A stretch of DNA of 64,000 bases, taken from positions 39,577,875-39,641,874 of the forward strand of contig NC_080048.1 of the NCBI RefSeq assembly GCF_026212465.1, read 5' to 3'. The notes below the pieces were generated by a model that was not told where the DNA came from, ran no database searches, and saw only the letters and a list, made by a program, of their open reading frames with translations. Shown in pieces: positions 1 through 11,721 of the stretch; the stretch's first letter is position 1, and each line of letters begins with the position of its first letter. Made by a program: the position numbers and the translations under genes. The DNA is from Amaranthus tricolor. Its lineage: Eukaryota > Streptophyta > Magnoliopsida > Caryophyllales > Amaranthaceae.

Positions 1-722
1 CAGGATCATTAAAGTTCACAGCGTGAATGTAATCCTAGCATCAAAACAAAAAATAATTTTCCCTCGCAGATATGAAAAGTACGAAAACGTATTTGTCCCT
101 CAAAATTATGAAAGTGATACACTTGATTGTTGAATTAACTAGATAATTAGTATTTTAGGCTTATAGTAACCTAGATTACCTGGTTTAGCTCTAACAACTT
201 TTCATTACCAAACGTCATTAAATGGCTACCACATAGGCCGGATTTAGGGTCGGATGTACAAAACCTTCCCCTTGTCAATGATAACATTAAGGTTGAGAAT
301 TTGTGAGGTAACACACAGATCAGGTTTGGTTGTATACAAATTACATGAGATTAACGAAAACAAAGTATAACAACTTTTACTACATGAAAGTTCAACAAAA
401 CCATCAAAATTTCAGAAACCCACATTATACTAAAAAAAAAAAATCATAGTAACCCTAAAAAAATTTTAAAAGAGTATTAACGGATCAAATTAGCAATCAG
501 AAAACAAGATTTCAGAATCCACATAAATTCTATAAACAATTCATAATCAGCAGAAACAATCGAACAAAAAGAGTAAATAGGGATTAAATAAGCTATAAGG
601 TGAAGAAATTTCAGAAACCCACATAAATTCCAAAAAAGACCTAATTCATTCATAATTAGCCAAAAACCCAAATCAAAAGAATAGTAAATGCAGATCAAAT
701 AAGCAATAAGAAGAAATAATAC
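1..722 (-). other. Intron 1 of the CASP-like gene
   Basis: This AT-rich sequence follows the donor of the CASP-like first exon (minus strand, GT at 722-721). I see no second exon of the family before the window edge, so the rest of the gene should lie beyond position 1. A partly repeated phrase around 500-535 and 605-640 (both containing TTTCAGAA..CCACATAAATTC) looks like a local duplication. Confidence 0.5.
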
Positions 723-937
723 CGAAAAGCAGTCACAGTAGGAAAATCACTGGTGGTAACCATAATTAAAAAAGCTCCAACAGCAAAGAAAGATTGAAAA
801 AGACGCAAAACAAGGCCGCCACGGGTGCCAGGCATTCCGGGAAGATCCTTCATCCTTACACGAGGAACAACTGGTCCTCCGCCATTTTCGGTGTGTTGTG
901 GCGGCGCTTCCACTGGGTGCACCGCCGGGTGACTCAT
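723..937 (-). CDS. CASP-like membrane protein (CASPL5 type), first exon, partial
   Basis: The first 71 codons of a CASP-like protein are visible. CASP-like proteins are four-helix membrane proteins related to the Casparian-strip scaffold proteins. The start is the ATG at 937, which gives MSHPAVHPVEAPP, a typical CASPL5 beginning; the longer in-frame ATG at 976 adds residues not expected for the family. After a glycine-rich linker comes RVRMKDLPGMPGT, then LRLFQ and the first membrane helix (residues about 42-60), then TSDFPTVTAF. The family's TSDFxSVTAF motif is met exactly at the splice donor (exon end 723, GT at 722-721). Second to fourth helices are off the window. Identification rests on the N-terminal motif only. 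Confidence 0.8.
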
Positions 938-2392
938 AATTCTTCGATTGTCAAAAACCCAGTCAAATTTTATCAAAAATCAAGGAGAAAATCAAAGAAT
1001 GACAACTGGTGATTAAGAATCAAAAGAGATGAAGCAAATTGAGTATAAAAATGTTTAGCATTTTCAATCAGTTGTCACCTGGAAAGTGGTGTTGTGTGGT
1101 ATTGCTATGCAGAATAATAGAAATTGGAAGGTGGGGATGAATTGAGAACACTCCAAGTCCCCCAAATCCCCAAATCCCCAAAATCCCAATAGTTGGTGGA
1201 TTTTGGTCTGGAATTGTTGTTTGATGGTTAGGTCTTAGCAACGGACCGGTCGGGCGGACAATGGTGTGATTGTGTTAGGTCGGATTGGTTGGACTAAAAA
1301 GGATTAGTATTAAAATTCATAGAACCGAATCGTAATATGGGCTAAGTTTATTGAAGAGTTCAGTTGAGATCGACTCAATTCAGCTCATATCTTGTATATT
1401 AACCTTAAAACACTTTTAGTTTTCTATTGATGTTCTTGTAAGTAATGTTCTCGAAAATTAACAAAAATTGAATTTTTTAGATGGATATACAGATATAATA
1501 CTTAAAGCGTTTTTTTCACGCAGTTTAATATGCTAATTCAATCTTTAATATTTCAAATTATGCATATTAAAAATTATAAAATTTGATATTATAAATCTTT
1601 GCATTAAGACGAATCAAATAAGATTTCGCTTGACTATATTTTAACTTACAGATTAAAAAATAAAATTTATGTATAATTAGAAAAAAAACATATTAAAAAA
1701 AGTTGTTTGGACAAGTGTCAATTTCTTATTTGTTTGGTAAATAAAATTTTCTTGAGAAAATTTCAACTCATAGTAAAAAAAATTTTATGAGGGTTTTTGG
1801 TTTTTCACTACATTGGGATCAAATTTTGAGTAAAAGAACTTCATATACTCCTAACTCTATCATTGAAAATGGTTTAAGGGGTATGTGAAGGCACAATTTG
1901 TTACCTGAGATAATATCATCGAATGACGTATTCGTATATAGGTAATTACAATTTATGAGACGATATAAGCACTTTATTTTTTATGTTGCCTTACTGATAG
2001 ATGGTCTCTCATAAGTCACAACAATAACTTGTCGATTAATCTCGATTAATGAGTACTTGGCCACATGATGTGGTTAACTACCTTTGATGTTTAGGTTTGA
2101 TTACTTTGTGGTAGAATTCTTAGATGAATGGTTTAGTAGTTTAGATACCAAATATCATGGAGTCTTTTGTGGAGTATCATAGAAGGTTGTATAGAATTAA
2201 AATGATAAAATGTGTACTTAATAGGAGAGATATTTTTTTTACTATGAACAATTGTAAATTATAATTATGTTTGAAATAGACTTGAAATGAATGAAGAATT
2301 AGTATTTAAATATTTAAACTTTTTCCCTAAGACACCAATAATTAAGGAATGAAGACTCTTATTTATAAAACAACTATAATTAATGACTAGGA
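938..2392. other. Upstream region of the CASP-like gene, no gene seen
   Basis: The leader and promoter of the minus-strand CASP-like gene should lie in roughly 938-1300, which has short C-rich runs at 1150-1190. The remainder is AT-rich with no coding pattern on either strand. Confidence 0.4.
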
Positions 2393-2960
2393 ACAAAAAT
2401 GCAATAGGAAATGAACGTAAAATACATAAGACATCGAGGTTCACCCAATTTGAACTACGTTCTCGGTGATAGATAGCTTTGATTATGAGTAGAGAAAATA
2501 ATGAAGTTCTTCAAGAACTCTTACAATGGATTGTTATTATACTAGAAGAGAATGGAGAAGGTAGGCTATACTATTTAGGGATGGAATCAACATAGGTGAC
2601 ATGTGCCGATGAATGGAACAAGAGACACACAACAAAGGAGGGATAAACAGTCGGAAAACTGCACGTGACAGAAATAGAGCTTGACTGCTTAGAAGTGCTC
2701 GTTCAAGCACTATTCTTGCTCGTTCAAACACTATTCTTACTCGTTCGAGCCCCTCAAAACTTATGATCTTTAGTGCCTTGTTCAAGACACAATTATGCCC
2801 ATCATTACTTTGTTCGATCAAAGTGAAAAGCCGTCATAAACAAGTGACTTCAATGCACCTCATTGTGCATACCTCTTATGTTCCCACACACCTACATGTA
2901 TCATCCAGCACTCACTATGGTTCACACAAGTCACCAAACTAATATATGACTTTGGTTGTA
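2393..2960 (-). mobile_element. Probable solo LTR or LTR fragment (copia-like), boundaries approximate
   Basis: Read on the minus strand, the segment ends with GAGAACGTAGTTCAAATTGG followed by GTGAACCTCG. This resembles the R-U5 end of many plant Ty1/copia LTRs and matches the better preserved copy near 23.73 kb on the plus strand. Upstream of it is a small tandem block (2694-2755) of about three 21-bp units built on GCTCGTTCAAGCACTATTC. No primer-binding site or internal domain adjoins it. Exact ends and target-site duplication were not found. Confidence 0.4.
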
Positions 2961-3886
2961 CTTAATGGGTCTAAAAGTTTAACATTGCATGATTGACATA
3001 GATCGTGAGCCATCTTGCATGTTAATGAGTTTCTCTCAAAAAAAATAAAATTTTAAATAGTGATAATTTTAAAATTATAAGTGATCATTTTTAAGACAGT
3101 AAATGTACACTAAGCAGCCTAATAGAGATGATCTCACCGTAAGACCGTCTCATTTAAGAATTTGTGTAATATATTAATTTATTGACAAAATTCTTACATA
3201 GATTTGGTCTATACTATTTTAATATGTATCAACCTAATAATAGTAAATGTTTCTTAATAATTGTACTTCATTATATTTATCAAGTAAAGTACTTAATATT
3301 TTAATACTTTTTAGGATTTATACACACTACAAAATAAACATTTTTTTGTGGGCTATTTTTATTGTGATTTAATAAATTATTAACAATAGTTCATATATCC
3401 AAGTCCATGAACTACCAATAGCCCATCCATATTAACCCATAGGCAACCCTTTAGTAACAATCTAAGTGATCATTTTCCCAACAATAATTTTAATTAGCTA
3501 ATGGCCCCACTTCATTTTTCTAATAACAAGTTGGTTGCTTTTATTATTTCATTATCCTACTTTAGAATGAAATTGAAAGGCATTCATAATTTCATTGCTC
3601 CTATCACTCTCAAATTAGGTAATACTCTCTCCATTAAATATTTTATTTAATTTTTGAACACTCGACATTATACTAATTTTAAGTATTTCTAATTCTGCTT
3701 GAATAAAAAAATTCTATAAAATTAATATTATATAATTTATATTGAGATTAATTAAATAGAATTTCACATAATTATATTTTAATTTATAAATTAAAAATAA
3801 AATATAAATTAAAATTAATAAATAGTATAAAAAAAATAAATAAGACCTCAAATTAGAATGTGAAGGATTATTGAAGAACCCCACCT
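2961..3886. other. AT-rich intergenic sequence
   Basis: No gene pattern on either strand. Near 3130-3170 there is one copy of the short phrase AAGACCGTCTCATTTAAGAA, which recurs through the window and probably marks a decayed MITE. Confidence 0.3.
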
Positions 3887-4150
3887 AGGGGTGTTCAATG
3901 TGTCGGACCCCCATTTGAGCCCTTATCTGGTCCGTTTGTACAAGGACGTTGTAAGAACCGGGCCGAAAATGGGTTGGACTGAAAACAGGCTATACTTAAT
4001 AAAAATGAAGCGGGCTATAAAAGGGCTCAATAAGGACCGAAAACGAGCCTTTGTAAATAGTATAATTAACGTACAGTTTAAATATTATAAATGGCAATGC
4101 CAATGAAATTATTAATATTTTTTCAATCTAATTATTATAAACGAATAAGG
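3887..4150 (+). mobile_element. Truncated hAT-type MITE
   Basis: The segment begins AGGGGTGTTCAATG and continues with the GGGCCGAAAA / AAAATGAAGCGGGCTATAAA pattern seen in the three full copies inside the ABCA introns (58808-59226, 60748-61190, 61663-61981). The right half with the second GGCC-rich arm is missing, so it is a broken copy. The 71-codon ORF across it is an artefact of the repeat. Confidence 0.6.
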
Positions 4151-5586
4151 TACTTTAGTACTACTTCTAACATATTTTTTTATTCTAAGAATTATGGATA
4201 AGTTTATAGCAGTTGAAAATTTTCATTCAACAATTTAACCTTTATGATAGTGATTTGATTATATAGTCACTCTCATATATTTTTCAAGATAAATTGAATC
4301 TTTTCTAAATCATAAATTTTACGGTAAATTATAACGAATGAGGAAATGAGACACTTATACAAATACAAAAATTATTCACTAAATCTATATTGAACTTATT
4401 GATACACTTAAATGTGGCTTGAGTTTATTGCTTAAAATAATTTTTAACAATACTATTTGTTATATGCATAAACTGCTATAACATCATAATTAATTTGGAA
4501 AATCGTAAACATAAACACATTAAAAAAGTTATTTGAATATAAATTAAAAATTAAAGCAATTTAAACTTGTTTAGTTTGATTATGTTATTCCCTTCTATCA
4601 TATCAAATTTTTCATTTGTTTTTTTAGCATTATTTACCAATCACTTTAATTATATTTTAATCTTAATTTATAAGTAAAATATAAATGAAATCTTATTGAT
4701 CTCAATATATATTTTATTAAAATCAATTTATTATAATTTTTAAACAAACACAAACAAAAAATTAAAATAAAAAAAATATTTTGAAAAATGTAGAAAATCA
4801 AGTAGGACTTTTTAATTAGAATATGAGGGACTATCAAACATCATATTCACCTCTAATAATCCTTTTATTTTACATTAAAGCTCCTCGATATTTTATTGTA
4901 GATAATGTTTACTATCTTGTCAAATGTCACACTATTTATTAAATGTCTCATTAGACAATTATGGAATCTAAACACATTATAATTGCTTTCTTAATCCAAG
5001 AATAATTCTCTTTCTAAAATAATTTTCTCTATCACAAAAAATAATATAGGCAATCATGCATTATTGCATCTCCATTTTCAACAAGTGCACTCACCTTTTT
5101 TATTTCAATACTCGGGATTTAATACTAATATCATAAATTTTAAATATAATTTTTTATGGAGTAGATATAATAAATAAGAGATCTTACTAGATTTTTTTTA
5201 ATAGACTAAGTTTTAGTAATTATTTTTAACAAAGTATATTTCTAGATATTAAAGCTCAAATTATATTTGAAAATTGCAATAAAGTCAAATATAACCAATA
5301 ATCAGTATTGTAAAGCCAAGGTAAATGTTTATTTTTCTTTCTATGATTATAGTTTAGTTTGATTTTTTGAAAATTTCAAATTGTAGTTTATTTTCCTTTA
5401 TCGTATTTTTAACATTTTAATTATAATAGTAAGTCCCATAATTGTGAATAATTATGAAATCACATTTTTTATATGTGATTTTATTTATATATGTACTTTG
5501 ATTTATTCATGCCCAATATATTTATAATTATTTTAATTATTGTAAATGGAGGCAAGAAAAATGACTATTATGAATCAAACTTAATA
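4151..5586. other. AT-rich intergenic sequence
   Basis: No coding pattern, RNA gene or recognisable repeat family seen; long A/T runs dominate. Confidence 0.3.
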
Positions 5587-5987
5587 CTTCCTCCGTTCTC
5601 TTTTGATCTTTCACATTTGGTTTTTCACACATATTAAAGAAAATAGAATTTTTGGGTTGTAGTGGGTATTATTTTAATTAAATAGTAGTGTGAAGTAATG
5701 ATTGTATTGGAAGTATGAGGTTGTAGTGGATATTATTTTAATTAAATAGTAGTGTGAATTAATTATTGTATTGAAAGTATGAGAGAGAAAATAATTATAA
5801 ATAAAAAAAAGGATACATTAAAAGAAAATGGGGGTTTTAAGGGGTAAAAATTGAATAAAAAATTTCTAAAAATAGAAAGTATTCTAAAGTGGAAGAACCT
5901 TTAAAACTACCCGTTATAATAATGTAAAAGATCAAAAAAGAACTATTCATTATAATAATGTAGAAGATCAAAAAAGAATGGAGGAAG
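5587..5987. mobile_element. Stowaway-type MITE with internal duplication
   Basis: The terminal inverted repeats are CTTCCTCCGTTCTCTTTTGA on the left and its near complement ending GAATGGAGGAAG on the right. TA flanks both sides (5585-5586 and 5988-5989). This is the signature of Tc1/mariner-derived Stowaway elements. Inside, a block of about 62 bp is tandemly duplicated (about 5653-5780, containing GTAGTGGGTATTATTTTAAT), and the right end repeats TATAATAATGTAxAAGATC twice, making the element longer than typical. Confidence 0.75.
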
Positions 5988-6093
5988 TACTATTTTGTCT
6001 AAAAAATAACATTTGCTGTCTATCTAAAGCAAAACCCAGTCGAAACTTGCACAAGCAAAACTATACTAAACAGTGTGGAGCTAGACTTGAAAG

Positions 6094-6736
6094 GGAGTCT
6101 ATTCCCATTATATTGCTCAAAAAAAAAAATAATTCCCACTTTGCATTATGTGGGAAACTATTTCCCACATTACCGTCCACGTCAGAATTTTTTTTTTTTT
6201 TTTTTTTTTTCAGACAAAACCGCCACTTGAGATGGCGGTTTGCCTTAAACACTAAACCGCCACATGAAGTAGCGGTTTGCTTATTAATTTTTTTTTTTAA
6301 AAAAAAATAAAATGACATGCTGTTTTGTACTGCTATAAAACCGCCACTTGAAGTGGCGGTTTGCTTACTTTTTTTTTTTTTTAAAAAAAAAAAATTAATA
6401 ATGTTTTGTACTACTACAAAACCGCCACTTGAAGTGGCGGTTATCTTACTTTTTATTTAAAAAAAAAAATATTGTTTTGTACTACTACAAAACCGCCACT
6501 TCAAGTGGCGGTTTATTATTATTATTATTTTTAAAAAAAAAAAATTAAAATCCACAAAATGCCATTTCAAGTAGCGGTTTAGTTCAGATCTCTTAACAAA
6601 ACCGCCATTTCAAGTAGCGGTTTTATTAAAAAAAAAAAAAAAAAATCTGACGTGGACGGTAATGTGGGAAATAGTTTCCCACATAATGCAAAGTGGGAAT
6701 TATTTTTTTTTGAGCAATATAATGGGAATAGACTCC
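6094..6736. mobile_element. Foldback element with GC-rich palindromic minisatellite core
   Basis: Long terminal inverted repeats of about 95 bp (6094-6190 and 6645-6736) begin GGAGTCTATTCCCATTATA and contain GTGGGAAACTATTTCCCACA. Between them lie at least seven copies of a GC-rich palindrome of the form ACCGCCACTTGAAGTGGCGG at about 6217, 6254, 6338, 6418, 6489, 6557 and 6597. They are separated by poly-T/poly-A spacers and, in the middle copies, by TTTTGTACTACTACA. An imperfect 7-bp direct repeat flanks it (TTGAAAG before, TCGAAAG after), suggesting a Mutator- or hAT-like non-autonomous element. The ORFs reported across it are low-complexity artefacts. Confidence 0.75.
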
Positions 6737-7945
6737 TCGAAAGGTGAAGCAACTTTAATTTCATTCATATGTCTTTTTCTTAGGTACTTCTTGTGTTATT
6801 TAAAGAAGTTATGTATTATTTTTGGATATTTTATAATCTTTCTATTTATAACATATTTTTTTTATAAAAATAACCTTATTTATTCCTATTTTAATATTTT
6901 GATAATGCTTATAGATCCCTATTATGTTCCACTAATTTCATTTAAATATTTTTATATTTTTTATGGTCCCTATATGTTTTCCATTGGCTTTATGAAAATA
7001 TTTTTATTAGTTTTGATCCTTATATTTTTTTCACTTATTGTCTTTTATTATATTTTAAATGCTTATGAATTATGATCCCCACTTTTCCTAATCAAATTTA
7101 TTATTTAATAAAATTATATATTTAATATTTAAAATATTTCAACTTTTTTTAATTTTTGTAAACATTTTTTACGAAAACTTCATTAAAAAACGAAGGGAGT
7201 ATATAATATGATCAAACCGACCCAAACATTTTTATTTTAATTCCAAAAACAACACTACTACATGATATTTTGTCATCAAACCCTCCTTGACCTTGAAATA
7301 TAGTGTGAATGTGTGATGAATTTACAATTATGTCTAGTTTAAATATAAAAATTCACACCAAATGAAACATTTTTAACCCTCCTCAGAAGTCACAATAAAT
7401 CCAAACAAACAAAATCAAAGAAATAAGCAAAAAACTACTCCGTAACTAAAAAAAATTACCATATTTCATTTCAAAAAAATGATCAACAAAATACATTATT
7501 CCAAAAATAACACAAAAACCAAATATATCATATATATTATATTATTCCAAAAATAATTAAAAAAAAAAACCCCACATTATACAATAACAAGACTAAAAGT
7601 CTACAAGTAATAAAAATTACATCTAGTGAGATGATTTTCCACCATTTTACAATAAAAAAAATAAAATTGAAAATAATAGAAGTAATTAACATCATCGTAG
7701 TCATGGATCAAAAAAAATCTAAAATCCAAAAGATCTTTCTCCAATGGGTGAGAAAAAATAATCCCAAATTAATTTAAATTACAACATTCTAAATATCTAA
7801 AAAAAGGAAAATCGCCGATGAATTTTCTTCTCATAGTAATTCAATATTTTTGAAAAAAAGCAGTCCGATACTCAAATCGTTGCAGAGCCAGTGTTTCGAA
7901 CTCGAATTCGTCAATTTTTTTTTCAAATTAATTAATTAATTATCA
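6737..7945. other. Intergenic sequence and probable 3' flank of the S40-like gene
   Basis: Highly AT-rich. A 137-codon open frame at 6662-7075 is hydrophobic only because of T-rich sequence and starts inside the foldback element. The section next to 7945 should contain the 3' UTR of the minus-strand S40-like gene. Confidence 0.35.
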
Positions 7946-8440
7946 CTAATCTTGAAACCCAATTTTTTCCCAAATCGCATTTCTAACCTTACTCAGATCT
8001 CTTCCTTTAAGCGTTCTTCCAATTCCTTCATGTACGGAAAGCGACGCAATTCGATTCTTCGCTAAATACTCATGAGGTGGGACCCAATCTTCACCATCGC
8101 CGGAACTTCCATTATCTTCACCGTCAAACTCGCCGGAAATATTCCATTTGTCGGATTTATACTCGTCGCGTAGTATTTTCGACCAATCAGGGATATTCAC
8201 CGGCAACGACGACGATGCATTTCCACACCTACTTCTTGCCGGAGTTGGAGGTGCTAACGGTCGTCTAGACTGTCGCCAACTCGGACGTGAATCGGGCGAT
8301 CCAGATCGAGTTGAACCGCCCCATATATCCGATTCTTCAAATTCTAACTCAGTAGAAGTTTTGATTGAAGGAGTTTGAATGGGATCGGAAGTTAAGAATC
8401 GGTAGTTTTTTGTGATCATATAACTCTTTGTACTCGCCAT
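7946..8440 (-). CDS. S40-like senescence regulator (DUF584)
   Basis: Intronless gene for a 164-residue protein of the plant S40/DUF584 family, whose members are mostly small nuclear proteins linked to senescence and stress responses. The ATG at 8440 (MASTKSY) is chosen over the in-frame ATG at 8620 because the family starts just before this region and the extra 60 residues look like 5' UTR. Visible motifs in order: ESDIWGG near residue 35, a Ser/Pro/Arg-rich linker, the SLPVNIPDWSKIL block (about 78-90), an acidic Gly-rich stretch, and the C-terminal family hallmark VPPHEYLA followed by RIASLSVHEGIGRTLKGRDL and RNAIWEKIGF. Length and motif order match full-length members. Minus-strand TATATTT around 8657-8663 is a possible TATA box. 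Confidence 0.92.
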   Translation of the reverse strand: MASTKSYMITKNYRFLTSDPIQTPSIKTSTELEFEESDIWGGSTRSGSPDSRPSWRQSRRPLAPPTPARSRCGNASSSLPVNIPDWSKILRDEYKSDKWNISGEFDGEDNGSSGDGEDWVPPHEYLAKNRIASLSVHEGIGRTLKGRDLSKVRNAIWEKIGFQD

Positions 8441-10344
8441 TTCCGATGTATATTTCTGGATTTGTCTAGAATCGGGATTGTTTGTAGGAAATGGGTATTG
8501 ATGATTGGTTGAATATTGATAGTTGATAATGGAGGTTTTTAAGTTGGCATAGAAAGCAATTTGGTAATGGCAATTTAAAGAGGATTTAGGGGGAAATGGA
8601 TAAGGTTTCAATCTGTTCACATTCTCTCTCTCGTTTGATTAGATGCTGAAATTCCAAATATAACCCTTCATAATCATAATCTTGCCATACTTTTTTCAGT
8701 CGGTTTTGTATGAGACCATATCACGGTTAAACGACTTCAAAACAAGCTACTTAACCCAAGTACAAATCATATCTTGCGGTTAGTCCGTCTCATACAAGAA
8801 TTTGTGTTTTTTTTTGTTTACTTTTTACACGGTAAATTTTTAACCTCTATATCTCTCAATATGCATCATAAAGAATAAACAATATAAAAGTATATATTTT
8901 AAGTCGAATCTAATAAAATTACAGATGGATATACTTTATCTTCAATATACATAAAATATTTAAGTCAAAATTTTCTCTCATCAAGATGAAATATTTTTAA
9001 GACGCTATTCATCTTAGGTGTTTTATTTGCTTTTGAGATATTACAATGAAATTGACGGGACAGAAAAAATATACTATCTTCTATTCATCTTAGGTGTCTC
9101 ATTTGCTTTTTAGTCGCTATTTATTTATTAATCTTAAATTGAAGTATATTATTATTAAACTATAAGTTAAAAACATTATTGAATCTTATTATATTTGATT
9201 CGTTTTAATGTAAAGTTTATTAATAAGAACTTTATAATTTTTTAACTTGCACATGACCGTCGATTAGCAAGGACAAAGTGGGCTACCACCCAGGGTTCCA
9301 AATTTCTTAGGGCCCAAAAAACTTATTTTTATGTATATAAGCGACATTTTTGACGGAGTAAGTGATATTAATTTGCATTAAATTTAAATATAATTTATAT
9401 TTTTTGCTAAGTAATATGAGAGTTTTTAGTGCTTTTATAAAATAGTTTAAATATCAACAATAAAAAACAAAAAGGTGTATTATATTATTTGGTACGCCTT
9501 AAGTTTTTAGGGGCCTTTTTTATCTTTTGATCTGGGGCCCAAAAATGAATAGAACAAGCCTAATAATTAGATAGATTAAGATTTAATAAGTGCATTCGAT
9601 ATAATTTATAAAGCAAAAAAAAAAAAGACTTAAAATGAATAAGAGGAAGTAGTATATATGAAGTGGACAAAATTGTAGTCAAGGGGTATTTAGGGTATTC
9701 ATGATTTATTCTCACATACTAGTATGATAGTTGATAGTATCATTATTTTTGGGTAAAATGAAATTACAAGAGAAAAAAATACTATTAATAATAAAAAGAT
9801 ATTGTCGTTATCAGGAGAAGGATAAAATTGTGGGGGAAATAGAGGAGAAAGTTCAATTCACCTGGATTACGGAACAGCGCTTAGCACTCGTGTGGTCCAT
9901 TTGATTATTCATAAATGCCTGAAGATGACGACACGTGTTGTAAACTTATCTGTGCTTCACACGTGGCATATAAGCGTGATTAATCCTAGCATGTATGGGA
10001 CTTGGACTTACCATATCTTACAGCTGCGCCTGCTGGCCTGCTACATACTTCATCTTTTCTTCCTTCAAGGCAAACGTCTATTTTGGCGTTTTGCTCTTGA
10101 CAGTTGATCGATTTTATCTGATTGATTTGGCCAATTAATTTTATCAGCTTTTTTGATTAGATAATCATAATTTTAATCTTTGTGTTTAGAGTAGATTGTA
10201 CAAAATTGATTCAATCATAACAATAACATGTTTTAAAATTCAATTTACCAAATAGTAGTAATAAATGGTTTGTCCATGAAACTATTTAATTGTGTCGAAA
10301 CAAGTCAAAATAACGCAATAAACTATTTTGCAAAAATTCTTTAG
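8441..10344. other. Upstream region of the S40-like gene
   Basis: About 220 bp of leader/promoter next to the ATG is followed by AT-rich repeats. Remnants include the AGACCGTCTCATACAAGAA-type phrase near 8700-8805 and a GGGCCCAAAAA pair near 9300 and 9535 that resembles decayed transposon ends. No gene seen. Confidence 0.35.
9925..9975. promoter_or_regulatory. Paired G-box/ABRE-like sites followed by a TATA-like string
   Basis: Two ACGTG cores lie about 30 bp apart: GACACGTGTT near 9930 and CACACGTGGCATATAAG near 9959-9975. G-box/ABRE elements bind bZIP and bHLH factors in plants. They are about 1.5 kb upstream of the minus-strand S40-like gene. They might also belong to an unrecognised plus-strand transcript, since a TATA-like CATATAAG follows. 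Function is inferred from motif only. Confidence 0.3.
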
Positions 10345-10904
10345 TTGTGAGAGATATTTTTTCTAAGAGATCATCTATTTGGGTGGGTCAATAATTAAAA
10401 AAGAACAAAATAAACACTTATTTCACATAATACAAACACTTAATTCACATATTATAAACATTTGCTTTAGATACAATAAACACCTATTGTAATGCCATAG
10501 ACACATACTAGAAGTCTAAAACTATTGTAAACATATACTTTACACCTCATCTTGTATTAGATCGTCTTACGGTGAAACGACCTCAAAACAAGGAGCCTAT
10601 AAGTAAAAAATTTATATTATTAGGCTATATAACCTAAGTATGAGGCATGTTCACAGTAAGCCCATCTCATACAAGAATTTTGTGTATACTTTATGATATG
10701 TGAAGTAGATGTTTATGGTATGTTATGTATTCATGATATGTAAAGTAGGTGTTTACGAAAATGATAAACACCTACTTGACATACTATAAACATTTTGCAT
10801 ATTTCCCATATTGTAAATACATGCAGTAAGTAATTTTATTTTTTTTTTAAATCTACTGGTCCGCTTGCGAGAGGGTCGTCTCTTAGCTTTTCGATCTCTC
10901 ACAA
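10345..10904. mobile_element. Foldback MITE with a second element nested inside
   Basis: The termini TTGTGAGAGAT (left) and ATCTCTCACAA (right) are complementary, and the inverted similarity continues inward (CTAAGAGATCATC / GGTCGTCTCTTAG). Inside are many phrases like ATAAACACCTACTT in both orientations. At about 10548-10690 a segment bounded by CTTGTATTAGATCGTCTTAC and CATCTCATACAAGAATTTTG looks like a different MITE that inserted later. A similar element occurs at 44470-44645. Confidence 0.5.
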
Positions 10905-11721
10905 GAGTTGTTCTTTACTCTTTATTTATATGAAATCACACTTATGTAAAATCGAATCAACTAATATATATAAGTCATTCAATTAAATGTGCTTCTTATT
11001 TATGTAAATTTGCAGACAACGTTTGCAACAAAGAGATAATTAAGAATAACATCATTGTCATCACTAATAAATATAAAATTGTATATATCTATTCTTTTTA
11101 AATTTTGCCTTTTTAAAAGCCTCTTTAATGACATGGAGGTGATACAAAAGCATTAAGTTAACAAACCCATACACCATAAAACAACCCATTACAAAACACC
11201 CGTATTTATTTGAAAATTTGAAAAAACTAAGATTATTTAACAACTTTATTCAAAAAGAAGCTTCGTTCAAACTTTATTCCCAAAATAAGCGTCCTTGCCT
11301 CCAAACCTAGGCTTGATGTATACTCGCACTTAATAACAGCGAATTAAAGGAAATGGTCAAAAATTTAGTCAAGAGATATGTCACTATTAGTAACAGTGAC
11401 CTAATGTTTGACTGGTCAAACGTAAACATAATGTCGCTGTTATTAACATCGACATATCCCTTGACCTGGTTTGACTTTTGTTGATCTTTTTGTATAATTT
11501 AAACTAACCGTTGTAAAATTGAAAAATAGCCGTTGTTATTATGTTTTATAAATAACTCTATCATCTCCCTACTTCATTGTATCCAAACTCCATCATTCTT
11601 GTTCTAGTTAATCGAGTTTGAAGGTAACATAAAGTATTATGTTAGTATTATTCTTAATTTATAAATGTTAGTATTATTTTTGAATGTTTACTTATGTTAC
11701 TATATCATATGTGTTCCGTAG

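Noticed and set aside
794..1012. 72-codon plus-strand ORF
   Set aside because: Antisense shadow of the CASP-like first exon.
2537..2821. 94-codon ORF on the minus strand with repeated ERVRIVFERARIVLERA
   Set aside because: The repetition is the translated 21-bp tandem block of an LTR-like element.
6217..6624. Regularly spaced palindromic repeats that superficially resemble a CRISPR array
   Set aside because: The host is a plant, spacers are homopolymer tracts rather than unique sequence, and the array lies within transposon-like inverted repeats.
6662..7075. 137-codon hydrophobic ORF, plus strand
   Set aside because: Starts inside the foldback element's inverted repeat and consists of T-rich codons (Phe, Leu, Ile, Tyr); no domain, no codon pattern.
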